DNA of 64,000 nucleotides from Plazaster borealis (Eukaryota > Echinodermata > Asteroidea > Forcipulatida > Labidiasteridae), in assembly GCA_021014325.1 (NCBI GenBank), contig CM037463.1:10857001-10921000 (forward strand), read 5' to 3'. A program made the position numbers and the translations under genes. The notes under the pieces were generated by a model. The model was given only the letters and a program-made list of their open reading frames with translations, was not told the DNA's origin and made no database searches. Positions 1 through 13,900 of the stretch are shown here, one piece after another; the stretch's first letter is position 1, and each line of letters opens with the position of its first letter.

Positions 1-277
1 AATATCAATTACCTGTTTGGGTTTTTGTATGCGTGGTAAAACACAGGCTTTACATATGTAGAACACGGGCTTGTGTGGTTCAGCAGGCCTAATACATCTA
101 TAGGCCCTACATGTACACGGTATCATGATGTGTTCATGTGAATGAAATGCACATTTATAATGCCTGACACTGTTAGTGCAGTAGACCAGCTTTGGCTGGC
201 CTGTACATCACATGTACATTGTACATGTAGTACATGTACTATGGCTGAATATCAGATACTATTGTGCATGGATAGCA

Positions 278-604
278 GAACTCCCCATGCACATGATAGC
301 ATATTGGGCGGCAACGCGCGAATTGCGTGCGGATACGCAAAAATTTTGGCCGATACGTAAAAAAAATATAAAAAATAATATCAATTATTATTATTATTAT
401 TTTTTTATATGGTAGTTTCACAAAAAACATTAAAGAAAACCATAATAGAATGCTCCAAATTGCACAGAGGGCTTTGAAAACCAAGAAAAACACCAAGTAG
501 AAAACTTTCCGAAGACCTTGTTTCAATTCAGCGCACTTCGGCCAAACATCCCCAAAAATTTGCTCAGAATGCCCCACAGTTTTGAAAAAACCTGGGGAGA
601 ACCC
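278..604 (-). repeat. Composite element F
   Basis: Reverse orientation. Bounded by 'actccccatgcac' and 'cctggggagaaccc'. Contains 'gaattgcgtgcggatacgc'-type units and the conserved block 'caccaagtagaaaac' ... 'cttgtttcaattcagcgc' shared with copies at 951, 17931, 32215 and 43129. Confidence 0.75.
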
Positions 605-950
605 TTGATACATGTAGTACTGTACACACGAGTGCTTGTATGTTTGTGATGAGGATCTCTAAGGTGGCAAATGAATGGGGTAATAAACGTAAAATTATCA
701 TGAAGATCTGCACTATGTACCTGTAATGTGTCAGATGAAGTGTGAGCTATTGTACATTACATTTTAATATCAATAAATTTAAGGATATTTCCGACCACCT
801 GTGTGCTAGACAATACACAATGTAAAGTATGCACTTTAAAAATGTTTTATTGGAGATCATTCAGTCATTCATTCATGATGTTATGTGTACACGCACGTCG
901 TGCTCAAGACTTGGGTGATCTACATTTGTGCAGGTACAATGTACAATGCA

Positions 951-1236
951 TGTTTCCGAAGCACGCTGAATTGAAACAAGGTCTTTGAAATGTTTTCTAC
1001 TTGGTGTTTATCTTGGTTTTGAAAGCCCTACTGTGCAATCTGGAGCACTCTTTGGTTTTCTTTTGATGTTTTTGTGAAGAAGAAAAAAAATGGAAAAAAA
1101 AAGTTTTTGTTTTCTTATCAGCAGAAATTTGCGCGTATCGACCGAAATTTGCGCGTATCAACCAAAATTTGTGCGTATCGGCATGCAAATCGCGCGTATC
1201 GGCCCAATATGCTAGCTTGTGCGTGAGGAGAACCCC
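951..1236 (+). repeat. Composite element F, 5' truncated
   Basis: Shares 'gctgaattgaaacaaggtct' and the 'aaatttgcgcgtatcg' tandem units (1127-1203), ending 'ggagaacccc'. The left terminus 'gggttctcc' is missing. Confidence 0.75.
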
Positions 1237-1613
1237 GAGTGTTACTGTTTACTACATTACATTGTATGTCCTTGTACGTACATGTACGTACGTATATTTA
1301 CATGTATGTGGTTTCGGAAAAAAACAACCATTAATAATTCTTTACATAATAAGGCCTGGAATAACATGGGGGGTCATGGCCCCTGACCTCCTGGTCTTGG
1401 CCTTGATGCCCCTTCAAAAGTTTCCCTTAAAGACTCTAAGATTTAAGTGCCCTTTGCAAAATGAAAATGGCTTTTGCCCTTGCCCTCTCAGAGGTGACAT
1501 TCTAGGCATTGTACATGTATGTTTTGCAAAATGTTTGTGTAAATTGACGGGAGGTTAAAGAAGGAGACAAATTCGTTATCTCTTAGTGGTTTTGATGTTT
1601 CTTTTGGATGCAG

Positions 1614-1692
1614 GTTTCTCTTTGTGGTCTGGAGTGTCTCACATGTCTTGTTGACAGAATGGAGGAGAGATTTAAACCTCACATCGGAACAG
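1614..1692 (+). CDS. CLASP: CLASP exon, TOG1 part 1
   Basis: Acceptor 'ttttggatgcag', donor 'gtaaac', 79 nt, phase 0 in and 1 out. It encodes VSLCGLECLTCLVDRMEERF and continues to 'KPHIGT'. This aligns with the second HEAT repeat of vertebrate TOG1 ('VVLLGMDILSALVTRLQDRF'). It is the first CLASP exon I see; earlier TOG1 exons must lie upstream of the window. Confidence 0.88.
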
Positions 1693-4600
1693 GTAAACAC
1701 TTAGAATATCCACCAAGTGCTGCTCAATTTTTCTTTCTTCAACCCAAAATTATTTAAAATTTACCCAGTCGGTTTCCCTTGGGGTTTATTACTTTATATT
1801 TGAAATAAAAAAAGTCACATCCCCCTTAAGGTGATCCCTTGGCTGCCGCTTCCCAGGTTGTATCATACATAAACTTGAGTGTGTCTCTGGCTACACTGCA
1901 GGTACAGATTGTATGGCTTCAGACTGGTACCCCATCCGAACAAGGATATTGACAAAATAGGGAGACCGCCAACATAGGGGAAGATAGCTCAGTTGGTCGA
2001 GCGCCGGCATGTTAATCCGGAGGTCGCAGGTTCAAGTCCTGCTCTTATAAATTTTGTCTTCGTTCAACCCAAAATTATATGTGTATTTTCGTTAGACTCT
2101 GAATGCATCAAGAATTCGTCTCACATTTGTTTTTGTTTTATTTTGTATGTATCCAGTAGTAAACCACAATGAAAACTGACTGAGTAAAATAAATCAATGT
2201 TGAGGTGAACAAAGAAAAAGTGACTAGAGCGGGATTTGAACCTGTAACCTCCAGGTTGATGTGCTGGTGCTCCACCAACTAAGCTCACTATCCTTACACT
2301 GGTCGACGGTCTCCCTATATGTCAATATCTTTGTCAGGGGGTGCTAGTCAAAAGTCCTATGTACAACCGTATACAGTACTGCCATAGAGATTACAACAGG
2401 CCGTTTTCTTGCGGTGTTTCAGCACACATTTCGTAAAAAATATTTACTTTATAGTTTGAAAACAGAACTTTTGGATTCAAAAAATCTATTACTCAGTTGG
2501 GAACGAACCCCAACCTTTGCCATTCTAGAGCAGTCTTAGCACTGGACCACCAAGATTTCCCGATACAGTGTAGCTACATGTAGTCTAGGCAGTTCACAGA
2601 AATCCTATATTTTAGCAGCGTGTACCGCAACAATTTAATAGATGTTAAGCTTGCATCTGGGATAAAGAATATTATTTGGTTTTGTACCCATACACCGATG
2701 TCTGTTAAGCACGGGGATGCCTAATTTGAATTGGTAGCAGAAGCAATACCACTTACATGTATGAACTTCTATCAGTGTATTTTACAATATGAAACGTTGT
2801 ACCACCGGCTGGTATCATACAATACACAGTTTCCTTGAGATTGTTAAATGATTTGGATTCATTTACAAATTAAAGCACTAATGAAGGACAGTGATACTAC
2901 AGGACATGCAGCATATGCATGTACAGTATTGGGTTGCATGTCATGATGACAGTGCAGAGAAGTAGGCCAGTCAGCACTCCTAATATAAGCAGATGTTGAC
3001 AGTACCATAATAACAAATATTTTATTGACGAGTTAATCAGTGAGCGGATTTGAACACCTTGGTGTGTGTACCATTGAAGATTAAAGGAAAGGTATACGTT
3101 TGGTAATCACTCTTAAAATTAATGGCAATAAAAACCTACTTGGTTCTAGAAGTACAGCAGCTTTCGATAGTATTTAAAGCAGTTTGAGAATCATTTCACT
3201 TCGAAGTAATGTGGTTAAGGAAAAAGATATAAGTTTTTATCCCCCAAAATTTGAATCTGAGAAACGTTACTGTCAGTAATATTTCTCAGATTGTGTATTC
3301 CAATACGGATTATTCTTCCTGCTTGGACATATCCGCTCCAGATTTTCGGCGATATCTCAAAAATGCTACCACCTTTTGAAATGAAATTTTCACAGGTTAG
3401 TTTTATTGTATATCTACTAGGATTAAAACAATCAAACGGTTCCAAAACCCAAAGGTACATCATGTATACTTTCCCTTTAACCCTCCTACACTTGGTAAAA
3501 TTTTACAGCGAGTTGACCCACCATTTGAAACCGTTCAACTGCATGGGCTGTGTATGGTTGCACAACTGTAGTGTACGTACATGAAACTGTGCACAGTGCT
3601 ATATTACCACATTATATCATATTTTAGGCTGGCATAGTTTATTTATCATTTAAAAACCATGCAGATAATATTACCAGTAAATGGTAAGACAGTAGAAGGG
3701 TTAAACATCGCATCATAACAACTTCTAGGTGTGTCTTTTATTAATTGATCCATTTGCATAATCCAGATTTCTTGTACATCAGTTAAGTACATGTGTGGAT
3801 TAAGTCTCAATGAAATATTTCCATTCAGTTATAATTGTTTGCTAATCATCTTTCATAAGATTAGTAAAGAGGCATTAGTTTCAGATAAGTGTTATCAAAA
3901 TAAAAAAGATGAAGCGCACAATTCATTCAGTAACATTTATTTCAATGCTGTCATTCATTACAATAATTCAAAATCATGTAGAAATTATACAAATAATACG
4001 TTTGAATGAGATTTGATATTAAGTACAAATGTCCAGTAATTCAATAATAAGCAGCAAATTAATGACAACATTTTGGTTTAAGGTAAAGCGAGTTCTTTTG
4101 TTCCCTAACCTATGGACAGACACACATAAAACCAAGGTGACACCGTGGATAACATTTTCATTTGTCAGTACACACAGTGCATTGTAGGTTCTAGGTTAGT
4201 GTCGGCTAACTGCACACACTGAGTCATCATTAAGGTTCTCCCAAATGAGTAATTGGGGAAAAGAAATGTAGTCTGTGAATATTTTTCAGAAATGTAATGA
4301 AGTTCAAAATCAGGGCCAAATGTCATAGAACTGCTTTAAAGCATACAATAGTGTTTAATATTTTTCTGCTTTAAAGGCACTAACACGTTTGGTAATTACT
4401 CAAAATATCTATTAGCATAAAAACTTACTTGGTAACGAGCAACGGAGAGCTGTTGATAGTATAAAACATTGTGAGAAACGACTCCCTCTGAAGTAACGTA
4501 GTTTTTGAGAAAGAGTTAATTTCTCACTAAAATAATGAAAACTTCTGGCAAAAATCTTTTATTCCTATCGGAATGCACACAAATTTGTACAACAAGGGTG

Positions 4601-7600
4601 TTTTTTCTTTCATCATTTTCTTGCAACTTCGATGACCAATTGAGCCCAATTTTTCACAGGCTTGTTTTTTTAATGCATATGTCGGGATACACCAAGTGAG
4701 AACACTGGTCTTTGACAATATTACCAAACGTGTTCAGTGCCTTTAAGCAAAATTTTGCAGGAAACCGGTCACAAATAGTTATGTGATATGGGCATATTGG
4801 CTGGTATCCTTATTTTTGGTAGGGAGAATTGTTTGGTGCTTAGCTACTTTTTGTGCTTCTAGCTACGCATGTACTACATGTATACAATTTGGCACTGAGC
4901 TGTCTCCCGTTGTCCCATGGTTTAGATAGAGGGGCATTTGGGCGGCGCTCTCACAGGGCACAATTTCATAGAGCTGCTTTAGCAGTTGCTGCTAAACGAA
5001 AATGAGCAGGATACCAGTCACAAATTGTACACGTGACATGGTATTTTGGGTGGTGGTGTAAGTAAGTCTAGTAAAAATTGTTTTTTGTTGTTTTTTTTTT
5101 TTTTTTTTAAAAAGCTCCTATGAAAATGGGCCCAGGTTTATTAAAGGGGCATAGCTTTGGATTGGGTGCTTTGGGCTCTAAAAAAACCGCTTGTCTTGAA
5201 TTGAATATGGTTGGAAAGTCATAGTAAGAGGATACACATGCAATGATTCACACAAATATCCCTTGAAATTTTGTGGTTTTTGTGTAATTTCATGACGGAG
5301 CACGGTACGCTATTTTGTTGAATCAAATTTTTGACTCCACAAAATGGCGGACCGTATGTTCCGCTAGTTGTATTTTAAGAGGCTAATTTATGTTTTTTTA
5401 AATCACTACTCACTAATTACAAATTTTGTGCATGAACAACCCTTGAAAAGAAAAAGGAACAATTCCAAACGGGAACATTTAGAGAGATTTGAGGGCAATG
5501 TGCCCCTTTAAAACTTGGAGGTCCAATTTCCATATTGAAAAGAAGTATTGCAATTAATGTACACTTGTTGTTGGAGGCACACCTTGTTCATACACAAACT
5601 GTACTGTACTACATTGTAGTTTTTTAATTAAGCTTTAAGGTTGTACTTTACAATACATATTGTAGTACAACGGTATAGGTGTAGGCCTATGTAATTAAAC
5701 TACTTTTTCTTTTATGGCTCTTGTGTATCACCAAGTATGACATCGTTAAATGTGAAATTTGTTTTTAAGGAAAAGATTGTAAATGGTCCACATATGTACA
5801 TATTTATCAGCGTGGGTTTTATTTGCAATTTACATATATGTACATGTATCTACTTCTCCAATTTGATTGTCATTCTATTATTAAATACACATTGACGCAC
5901 TCAAATTTGTAAACAGTTACAACATACAAATAGATAGATCTATAGATAGAAACCTCACTATCCAACACTGGGTAATTTTAGAAATGGCCTTGAGTTAAAC
6001 AGTAACTGACAAAAACCAATTGTAAATATAGAGCAATAAAACAAGCTGACAATTAGATTGAACCAATAAAAGAATGAAATAAACCTAATCACATAATGAA
6101 TACTTTGTAAACTGTCATTAACACCATTTTCCGTATATATCTTCTTCCTTCTATCACTGCAGTACTACTGGCCGTCGTGGATAGATTGGGAGACGGCAAA
6201 GACCAAGTAAGTAGTTCACCAAGCTGACATTAACATTGATGCCATTCTCAATTACTCCTCAAGCTGGAAGAGACTGGCACCATGATATTAATATGGTGGT
6301 CTGTGAGGATCAATGAGTCCAGTGGGTGTATTTATAGACTCGACATGGGCTGTGTGTGCAGTGAAGTGCATGTCTGGCCTCAGACTCTCATGAGTTTGTA
6401 GTTTGCAAACTGTGTAGTATGTGTACGTGTCATGCCTGGAGTTGGTTTTGAGAGGGCAAGGCCATTTTCATTTTGCATTGGAAAGTCTTAACGTCTATGG
6501 AAAACTTTTGAAGGGGCACCAAGGCCAAGACCAGGGCAACAGAGGCCATAGCCTGCATGGCCTCAATGTACACACAATTCCAGGCTCGACATGCACACAT
6601 GCACCTTGCACCAACACCAACATTACACGTGGCTACAGTCTGCCAACGCTTACCAGTTTTTTTATTCAAACTGCATGTCCAAAATATGGTAAGCGTGTAA
6701 ATGCCACGTCACCTTAAAATGCGCACTGCACTATACAACACACACAGGGACATTGACTCCCAAAATGATGTCCTATCGACAGTTTATACATTTTGGCTCC
6801 GAAATGTACATTAAAATGTATCAGGGGCCAATTTCACAAAGAGTTAAGATTGATCTTTACTGCGAATCAATCTTAACTGCTAAGCAAAGTGTGATGTCAC
6901 GGTACAAATTACTATGGTAATACTGACAGCTCAACTTAAGATGAGTCGTAGTGCTTTTGTGAAATCAAGGCAAGGTTTGTTTTCCCTTTCAGCCTAAGTG
7001 AGGTTGAATATCAACATACATCACATCACTGTAGTACTTTTGCAAACAAAAAACACTAAGATTGATATTCAGTTCAAACAATTTTTTAAAAACAGTGGCA
7101 ACAAAATGCTGAATGAGTGGCTTTTGGAAGTACCAGATCAACCACAAAGCAATACAGCATTTTCACATTAGAAATTGTGCAGTGTGTACAGGGTTTAAAT
7201 TGCACTGAGCGGCAGGTACAGTGTATGAGTCACAGTTTTTATGGTTGAGTTGTCAGAACATGCTTTTGCTAACTGTAATACACGTGGACATCTGCATCTT
7301 AAAGATGTCCTGCTCCTTCTGGGGTTGGAGGACTGTCAGGAAAATGATTGTTAGGCCACATAAAAAAACAAAATTGTTGATCGTCCTTTTTGGGGGGGAA
7401 GTGGGGTGGGAGGACGTTTTTTTGTTTACGTGGCAAATATGAAATAAAGAATAAAGAAATCATTACAATCACTGTAAAAGTGTAAAACAGAGAGTTTGTG
7501 TGATTGTGATGTTTTTAATCGTTTTGTTCAACCCATTTAACTCCTAGATGACATTTTCTGTCAACACTTTCAAAAACTAAAACTTAAGTCATAATTATAA

Positions 7601-10600
7601 GTGTACATGTAGCCTAAGTAAGTTTTTGAGCAATTGTTCTTGTTTTTCCTAACATGAATAAGCTTTCTTCAAACATCTTTTCCAACCTATAGATTCTGAA
7701 CAAATATCAGCTGAAAAATCTGGGAGCCAAATTTGACTGAAAAGATCATTGAAAAGACCATTTTTATGATTAAAAAAATAAAAAAAATAAAAATTGGGGT
7801 CGGGGGGTTTCGTAGGGTCAGGAGCATAAAGTGTGGATGGAGCAACATATTAATTTAAAAAAACTCATAGATCTCGGCTCATACTTGGTCCACAATTTTT
7901 TTCTATTTTTTTCAATTTTTTATGTGGCCTTATGATGATGATTTTTTTCAAAATGACTTGGCCGGTTGAAACATTCTGATGTGCCAGACACGAACGTTGT
8001 TTTTTTGTCGTGTATGCGCGGACGGTTATGCGGGTCACATGTTTTGTTATTTTCCACACTTTGCACAAACACCTGGTGAATACTATGTTAAGTGCGGGTA
8101 TGTACGCTTGCCTGAACTATTAATATGCACTGTGTGGGATTACTACAGAGACAACCTTGTACCGTGCTACACACAATGGAATAAGAGTACTGCCACATGT
8201 TTGTCGTTGTTTAAGTGCTCCCCATAAGAGAAATTAATAAGAAAAGAGACAACAGAAAAGTAATGGAGATGCACCACAAATAATTTCAAAACTTGTTTAT
8301 AAATGTAAAAAAGTCTTGCGTTATTCAGGACTTGAAATGATTACTGGACTAGAGGCTTGGGCCAGTGGTTTTTTGCGACTGGCCAATAAACTCTCCACAG
8401 GACAATTCCGGCCGGTTTTGTGTTTTCAATTGAATGGTAATACCTCACCGTTTAATATCTTTAATTTGCAAAAATGACCTAGTGATCAAATGTTGAACAT
8501 GTGTGTACTCACCCATAAGGCAGATGAGATCAATCTTCTCTTAATGCTTGTTTAAATAAAAACAGCGTTAATCTTAAACTGTGCAGATAGTGTTTTTTTC
8601 ATTTTGATTAACTGGGTTTGTGAAGAACAAAAATCTGGTCCAATGAAACTTTTAAGCCTAAAGGGAGGGCATAACTTTGGTCATTTGGTAATTACTCCAA
8701 AAAAAACTGCAGTCAGTGTAACATTTTGAGAACTGATTCCCTTCTAAGGAATGTTGTTTTAGAGAAAAGGGATTCAAATCAATTTCAATCTGAGAAATGT
8801 TTCATGCATGAAACGTTTCTTAGATTGTGTACATTCCAATGATGAATTATTTTTCCTGCGTGGACATAACCGCTCCAGATTTTCGGCGATAACTCAAAAA
8901 CACTACCACCTTTTGAAATAAAACTTTCACAGATTAGTTTTAATGTCTACATTTGTATAGGATTAAAACAATCGAGCAGTTTCAAAAACCAAAGGTATAC
9001 TTTGCCTTTATGCCCTAAAGTCTTGAGGATTTTCCCCCCATATTTGAGCCATAATTGTTTGTACACTACTAATAATACGCAGTTCTTATACAGCACTTTC
9101 CCACCCAAATCGACCCTCAAAGTGCTCATTATATTTGTACATCGAGTACATGTATGCAGAACAATGTTTCAATTTGTACTTGTTCAATGTATAATGACAT
9201 CTGAGCGTACCATCTCACGTGAGAGAGTTATGACAGGTCTACGGTTGTAAGAATTTAAGAGCAGCAGAAATCCAAAGAATGTTCCCCGTTTTGTTTATAT
9301 CCTCACTACCTTAATTCATGGGTCAGCAGAGCTTCAATAAATTATTCAAATAATTGTCGACTGTCCGATAATAAACACTTTTCCCGAAAGAAAAATCAAA
9401 ACCACTTTTATGACATGCAAACTCCAATTATTGTATCTACATGTAGCTATCTCATACTGACATGTTTGTATTGATTTAACAGTACATCTCATACATTTCA
9501 TACTACAGTATAACTATGTAGCGTGTCAGGCTATAAACCAAGCATATTTAAATTTAATCACTTAAATCTACACATTTCCAGAAAATCCAAGTTAGAAATG
9601 GGTTTTTTTCACATAAATGTGACTGACCCAATTGTAGAGTTGTGTTATAATAAATTCATTCCTGATATAATACCCAGAATGATCCATGTCGTCATTTATT
9701 TCTGGCTTTGATGAGTCGGCCAGTTTCTTATCCAGGCATGTGATTTTTCTGGATTTTTCCTGATTTCTGGAATTTCTCCAAACCTCCTTCAGCCTTCAAT
9801 TATTTATTTTATTATTTTATTTTATTAATTTATTATTAATTGTTTTTTGTGGGGGGTTTTTGTGGTTTTGTTGTGTTTTTTATTATTTTTGTTTTGGGTT
9901 TGTGGGGGTTTTTTTGGGGGGAGGCAGAATTAAACCATAAAGCAATCACCAAAGGGAAAAAGAAATTGTCCACATTGTGTCCAAACCTGTAGTTTTGTGT
10001 TTCTGGTGATGCACGGAGTCTGTAAACCTCCTGAATTGTAACATCTGGGAGGTTTCAGGAATTTTCACATACATCAAATCTTACCTCTGCATATTATTTA
10101 AAAAAATTCAAATTTCCTGACCCTGTTTTCATTTAATGCGATTGTATTTGTTTGTACACAGGTGCGAGAGCAAGCTCAGGCGCTTATCCAGAAGATGATG
10201 TGTCCAGCAGCAACCCCCCAGGTAATGTAATGATGTGCATGAGCGCGTTCTGTTGTCTCCTGATTTGCATAGTCCCGCCCACATTGTCTGGACTGAGGCC
10301 CCCTTGGTATTAGTGAGTGTTGTAGTTGTAGTGAGTGCATGAGTGCATGAGCGCGTTCTGTTGTCTCCTGATTTGCATAGTCCAGCCCACATTGTCTGGA
10401 CTGAGGCCTCCTTGGTATTAGTGAGTGTTGATAGTGTCATGAGACTGTATAGTATTTATTGGAACCGTTGTGTGGGAAGAATATCTCTGGATCGGCTACA
10501 GCGTGCACAGATTTGGCAAACTGGCAAAATGCTGTTATTTTCATTTCTAAAGATTTATGTAATTAATTGTGCAACATGCCCCTGGGGACAATTGATTTGG

Positions 10601-10957
10601 GTCGACAGCCCAAATCAGTTAAGTGTAGCCCTCACCTGGAAGTGGCTGTCCGGGCGTTGTGATGTTAGGTGATATCTCATAAATAATTTTTTTTTTTTTT
10701 TTGACTTTATTATTGTCCTCAGCTAGCATTAACAGTAGATAATAATAAGCAGTTGTTATTTAATGCTTTTCTTACCCAAAGCACTCATTTTTTGTCTACA
10801 GGTGTGCAGAGCTATGTTTTGGAGGCATGATATTCTTCCTACTTCAGTCTGATTTCTGGGGGGTTTTTGCTCTTGGAAAAATAAAAAATTGTGATTAGGC
10901 CAAATAAAAAAAAAACATGTTTAGCGTCCCCGCCCGCTTCCTTTTTAGAGGCCGCCA

Positions 10958-10989
<32 letters not shown>

Positions 10990-13900
10990 GAAAGAAAAAA
11001 ATGATAAGTTTTTATTATCCCTGACGATTTTTTAACTTTTTTTTAATAAATAAGATCGTATTTTCGACTTCAGCACAGCGAAAAAAGCACAATAAAAAAA
11101 GCTGGCCACCATCTTGAAAAATAGCCCGGCCGGTTGTCTCGAAAAAACTTGTCGGGCGGCCATTTTGAAAAAAAAAAAAAAAAAAAAAATGCCCACCGCC
11201 GTCCTTTTTTCAAAAAGGCAGGACGCTAAACATGTTTTTTATTTTATTTTGCCTTAAATACCCTGAAATGTCTTCTAAAGCTTACATAATGGACCTGGTT
11301 TTCAATTATAAGACCCATTTTACATGTAGCACCTTGTAGAGGTGCTGTGTACAGTAAATGTGCCAAAGATATCGGTGTTGTGTAAATGTAATCAGGTTTG
11401 GGGATGCTCTTAAAATTTTGAAAGGAGTTCTCTTTTAGTTATAAGAGCAAACAAAAACTATTTTTTAGGACTCAAATTGGTGTAGTGAACAAATGCTGAA
11501 CCCTATCTGTAAATGATTGATAGCCTGGAACAAAATATTCAGCCACCGAAAACAAAAATGCCTGGACAAAATATCAACAGATGCTCATAAAAACGAAAAC
11601 GAAAGTAAATATTTGTGATGCTTAATAAGTAACATCTCCAGCAGTAAAGTCTTGTCTGGTTTGATTTGGTTCAGGTTGGATGTGTTTATTGGATTATTTG
11701 CTGCAATCCCAAGGGTTGGGAAGATCCACAAGCTAAGACCCTTTCCTTCGTTTTGACACATTTATTCATGGAACATCAACTTCCAATGTACATATACTAA
11801 TGTATGTTATGTATGATGTATGTTATGTATAATGTACTGTACTGTACACTGTATGTAATGTACTGTATGTACATTCATGTAATGCCTGTTGTACACGTAC
11901 ATATGGTTAGTTAATATGGCTGATGTTTAGAGGTTGTTCGGAACTGTCGTGACGGCAGCTAACTTCACACAAATAACATTCAGTGGCTTACACCAGAGGG
12001 GAGGGGGCACGGGCAGCACCACCCTTGCTCATAACCCTTGCACCCTTCTTGCCCCCAGCCTAATTACATGTAGATCAAAAACAAATGCACAAATGAATGG
12101 TTCAATACATTAAGTACAGCCTCCCCCCCCTAAATTATTGCCCCGCTTCCTCCCCCTAAATGAAAATGTCTTGGTTACGCCACCGATAACAATGTGGCGT
12201 GTCGTGGCCGAGCGGATAAGAACACCGAACTCAAGCTCTGGTGTTTCTGATCAGCAGAGTGTGGGTTCAAATCCCAGTCGCGACACTTGTGTCCTTAAGC
12301 AAGACACTTAACCTCATGCTTTGTCCTTGTTGTGTAATGCACGTAAAAGAATCCAGTGCACTTATCGTAAAGAGAAGCATATTGCGCCACAGCAACCTGT
12401 AAACCATTACATGGTGCTATGTAAAGGAGTAGGTCTCATACTTCAGAAACGTAGCTCAACAATACCTTGCAGCAAAATACTGAAAGTTGAAGTGCCTTGA
12501 GCGTCACTGAGTGACGGATATGTGTGCTATATAAGAAGCCACTATTATTTATTATATTATTATTATTGTTAATACTATTAATAGTCTGCATATCAGGCAT
12601 GATCTATTCTTTAGCTTTAGCCTGATTTCCGATTTTTTTTTTATGCCTTTGGGAAAGAAAAAAAAACTGCAATTAAATAGCATGAAAGGTCTATTAAACC
12701 ATACTATATATATACAGTGTATGCACATGTAGGTTAACCCTTGTACTCAAAAACGTTTTCCTACCTTTTTTTTCCAAGGACCAAATATCATGCCTGATTT
12801 ATAGGCATACATGTACTTAATCTTTTCTTATATTATAATAATAGTAAATGTACTGCTAAATGGCATTTCATTTCAAAGTAACTTTTATTTCCACATTAGC
12901 ATTCTTTAATTAGAGGATACAATGACTTGGATAATGGAGAGGCTTGTTCCAAAAAAAAGCATGGCTTGTCAAGGAACAGCCTGTAAACAGAATAATAGAA
13001 CTAATACAAAACAACAAATAGACAAAGGCCACTAAACATTGATGTAACATTTTCTCCAGGGATATACATGTACAAAATATTGTGGTGTGCAATGTATGGT
13101 ATTGGTGTACATAAACACAGGGGGGAAACCCCATTCTCTTTTCAGATATAGTGCTTGTGATTTTTTTATTTATTTTTTTTTTGGGGGGGAGGGTGTTTTT
13201 GCGTTACACAAATCTCAGAGCCTACATGTACATGAACATGTTATTTACCCTCAGCCTCTGAAGGATACAGACCCACAGAGGCTCCAACCATTTCCCAGAC
13301 AATCTGACTAGCCAGCAAACTGCGCCAAAACAAGGAACAGCCCTTTCAGGAAAGTCTGGACCATAGTCAATGGTGCTCATCTTGTGCCATTGGTTCCGCT
13401 TTTGACCTTGCGGTTGGTTTTTGGCCTTGTGACAATTAAGTCATAGGAGCAGAGAAGTGCGTAATAGCATAATATTTTTAACAAAGTAGACGTGAATTTG
13501 AAAGACAACAAGTGTGCACTAGCATAACAGTCATGACGGAGGAGATTCCTAGGTGATAACGACAACAAATGATTGACGTCTAAAAAGAAGCACGACTGTC
13601 AGTGACACTTCTTGCTTGGTGCTAAGGTCAACAACCAGAGCTCAAAAGGATCCCTGAGGCTCTTTGTGAGCCTAGGTTTACCCACTGAGCTGTAGGAGTA
13701 CCTCATAGATTGAGTGCCCTTCAACAAAACGCTACTGTGTATACCTACAGGGATGTGATTTCTCCCTTTTTAACTCAAAATCCGTTTATATTTTGCCCCC
13801 CCCCCAAAAAAAAATAAAAATAAAAATAAAAATAAAAATAAAAATAAAAATAAAAATAAAGAAATCAGTTCCCCCCCCAAAAAAAGTAAATTTTGCTTTT

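Larger units (their letters stand above)
1..1613. other. Intron upstream of first visible CLASP exon
   Basis: No exon recognised. It contains two oppositely oriented copies of composite element F (278-604 and 951-1236) and a J-family fragment (about 1362-1556) with the 'ccccttcaaaag' core. The rest is AT-rich with many tacatgta-like words. Confidence 0.6.
1693..6162. other. CLASP intron, repeat mosaic
   Basis: Holds SINE-2 copies (1830-2075 and 2190-2395), a SINE-3 copy (about 2440-2690), MITE B (3085-3476), MITE A (4373-4744), an E fold-back fragment (about 4958-5130) and MITE S (5145-5507). The stretches 2700-3080, 3480-4370 and 5510-6160 show nothing I can name. Confidence 0.6.
6207..10161. 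other. CLASP intron, repeat mosaic
   Basis: Holds a J-family fragment (about 6433-6590), an E-type fold-back (6826-6975), element T (7353-7930) and MITE B (8660-9009). 9720-10080 has fragments of a family marked by 'ggtgatgcac(a/g)gagtctgt'. Nothing recognised in 7940-8650 or 9250-9720. Confidence 0.55.

Noticed and set aside
239..613. 124-codon reverse ORF
   Set aside because: It lies wholly within repeat F, has low-complexity runs (IIIIII) and no family resemblance; comparable ORFs appear wherever F recurs.
1980..2047. tRNA-Asn gene
   Set aside because: Cloverleaf-like with A and B boxes, but the same tRNA-like segment recurs (2222, 38505, 50990) with common non-tRNA flanks, and the anticodon stem has a mismatch. 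It is part of SINE-2.
12198..12288. tRNA-Leu gene
   Set aside because: Class II tRNA-like with a CAA anticodon position, but it is the head of SINE-1, repeated at 27009, 29153 and 61563 with the same body and tail and several mismatches.
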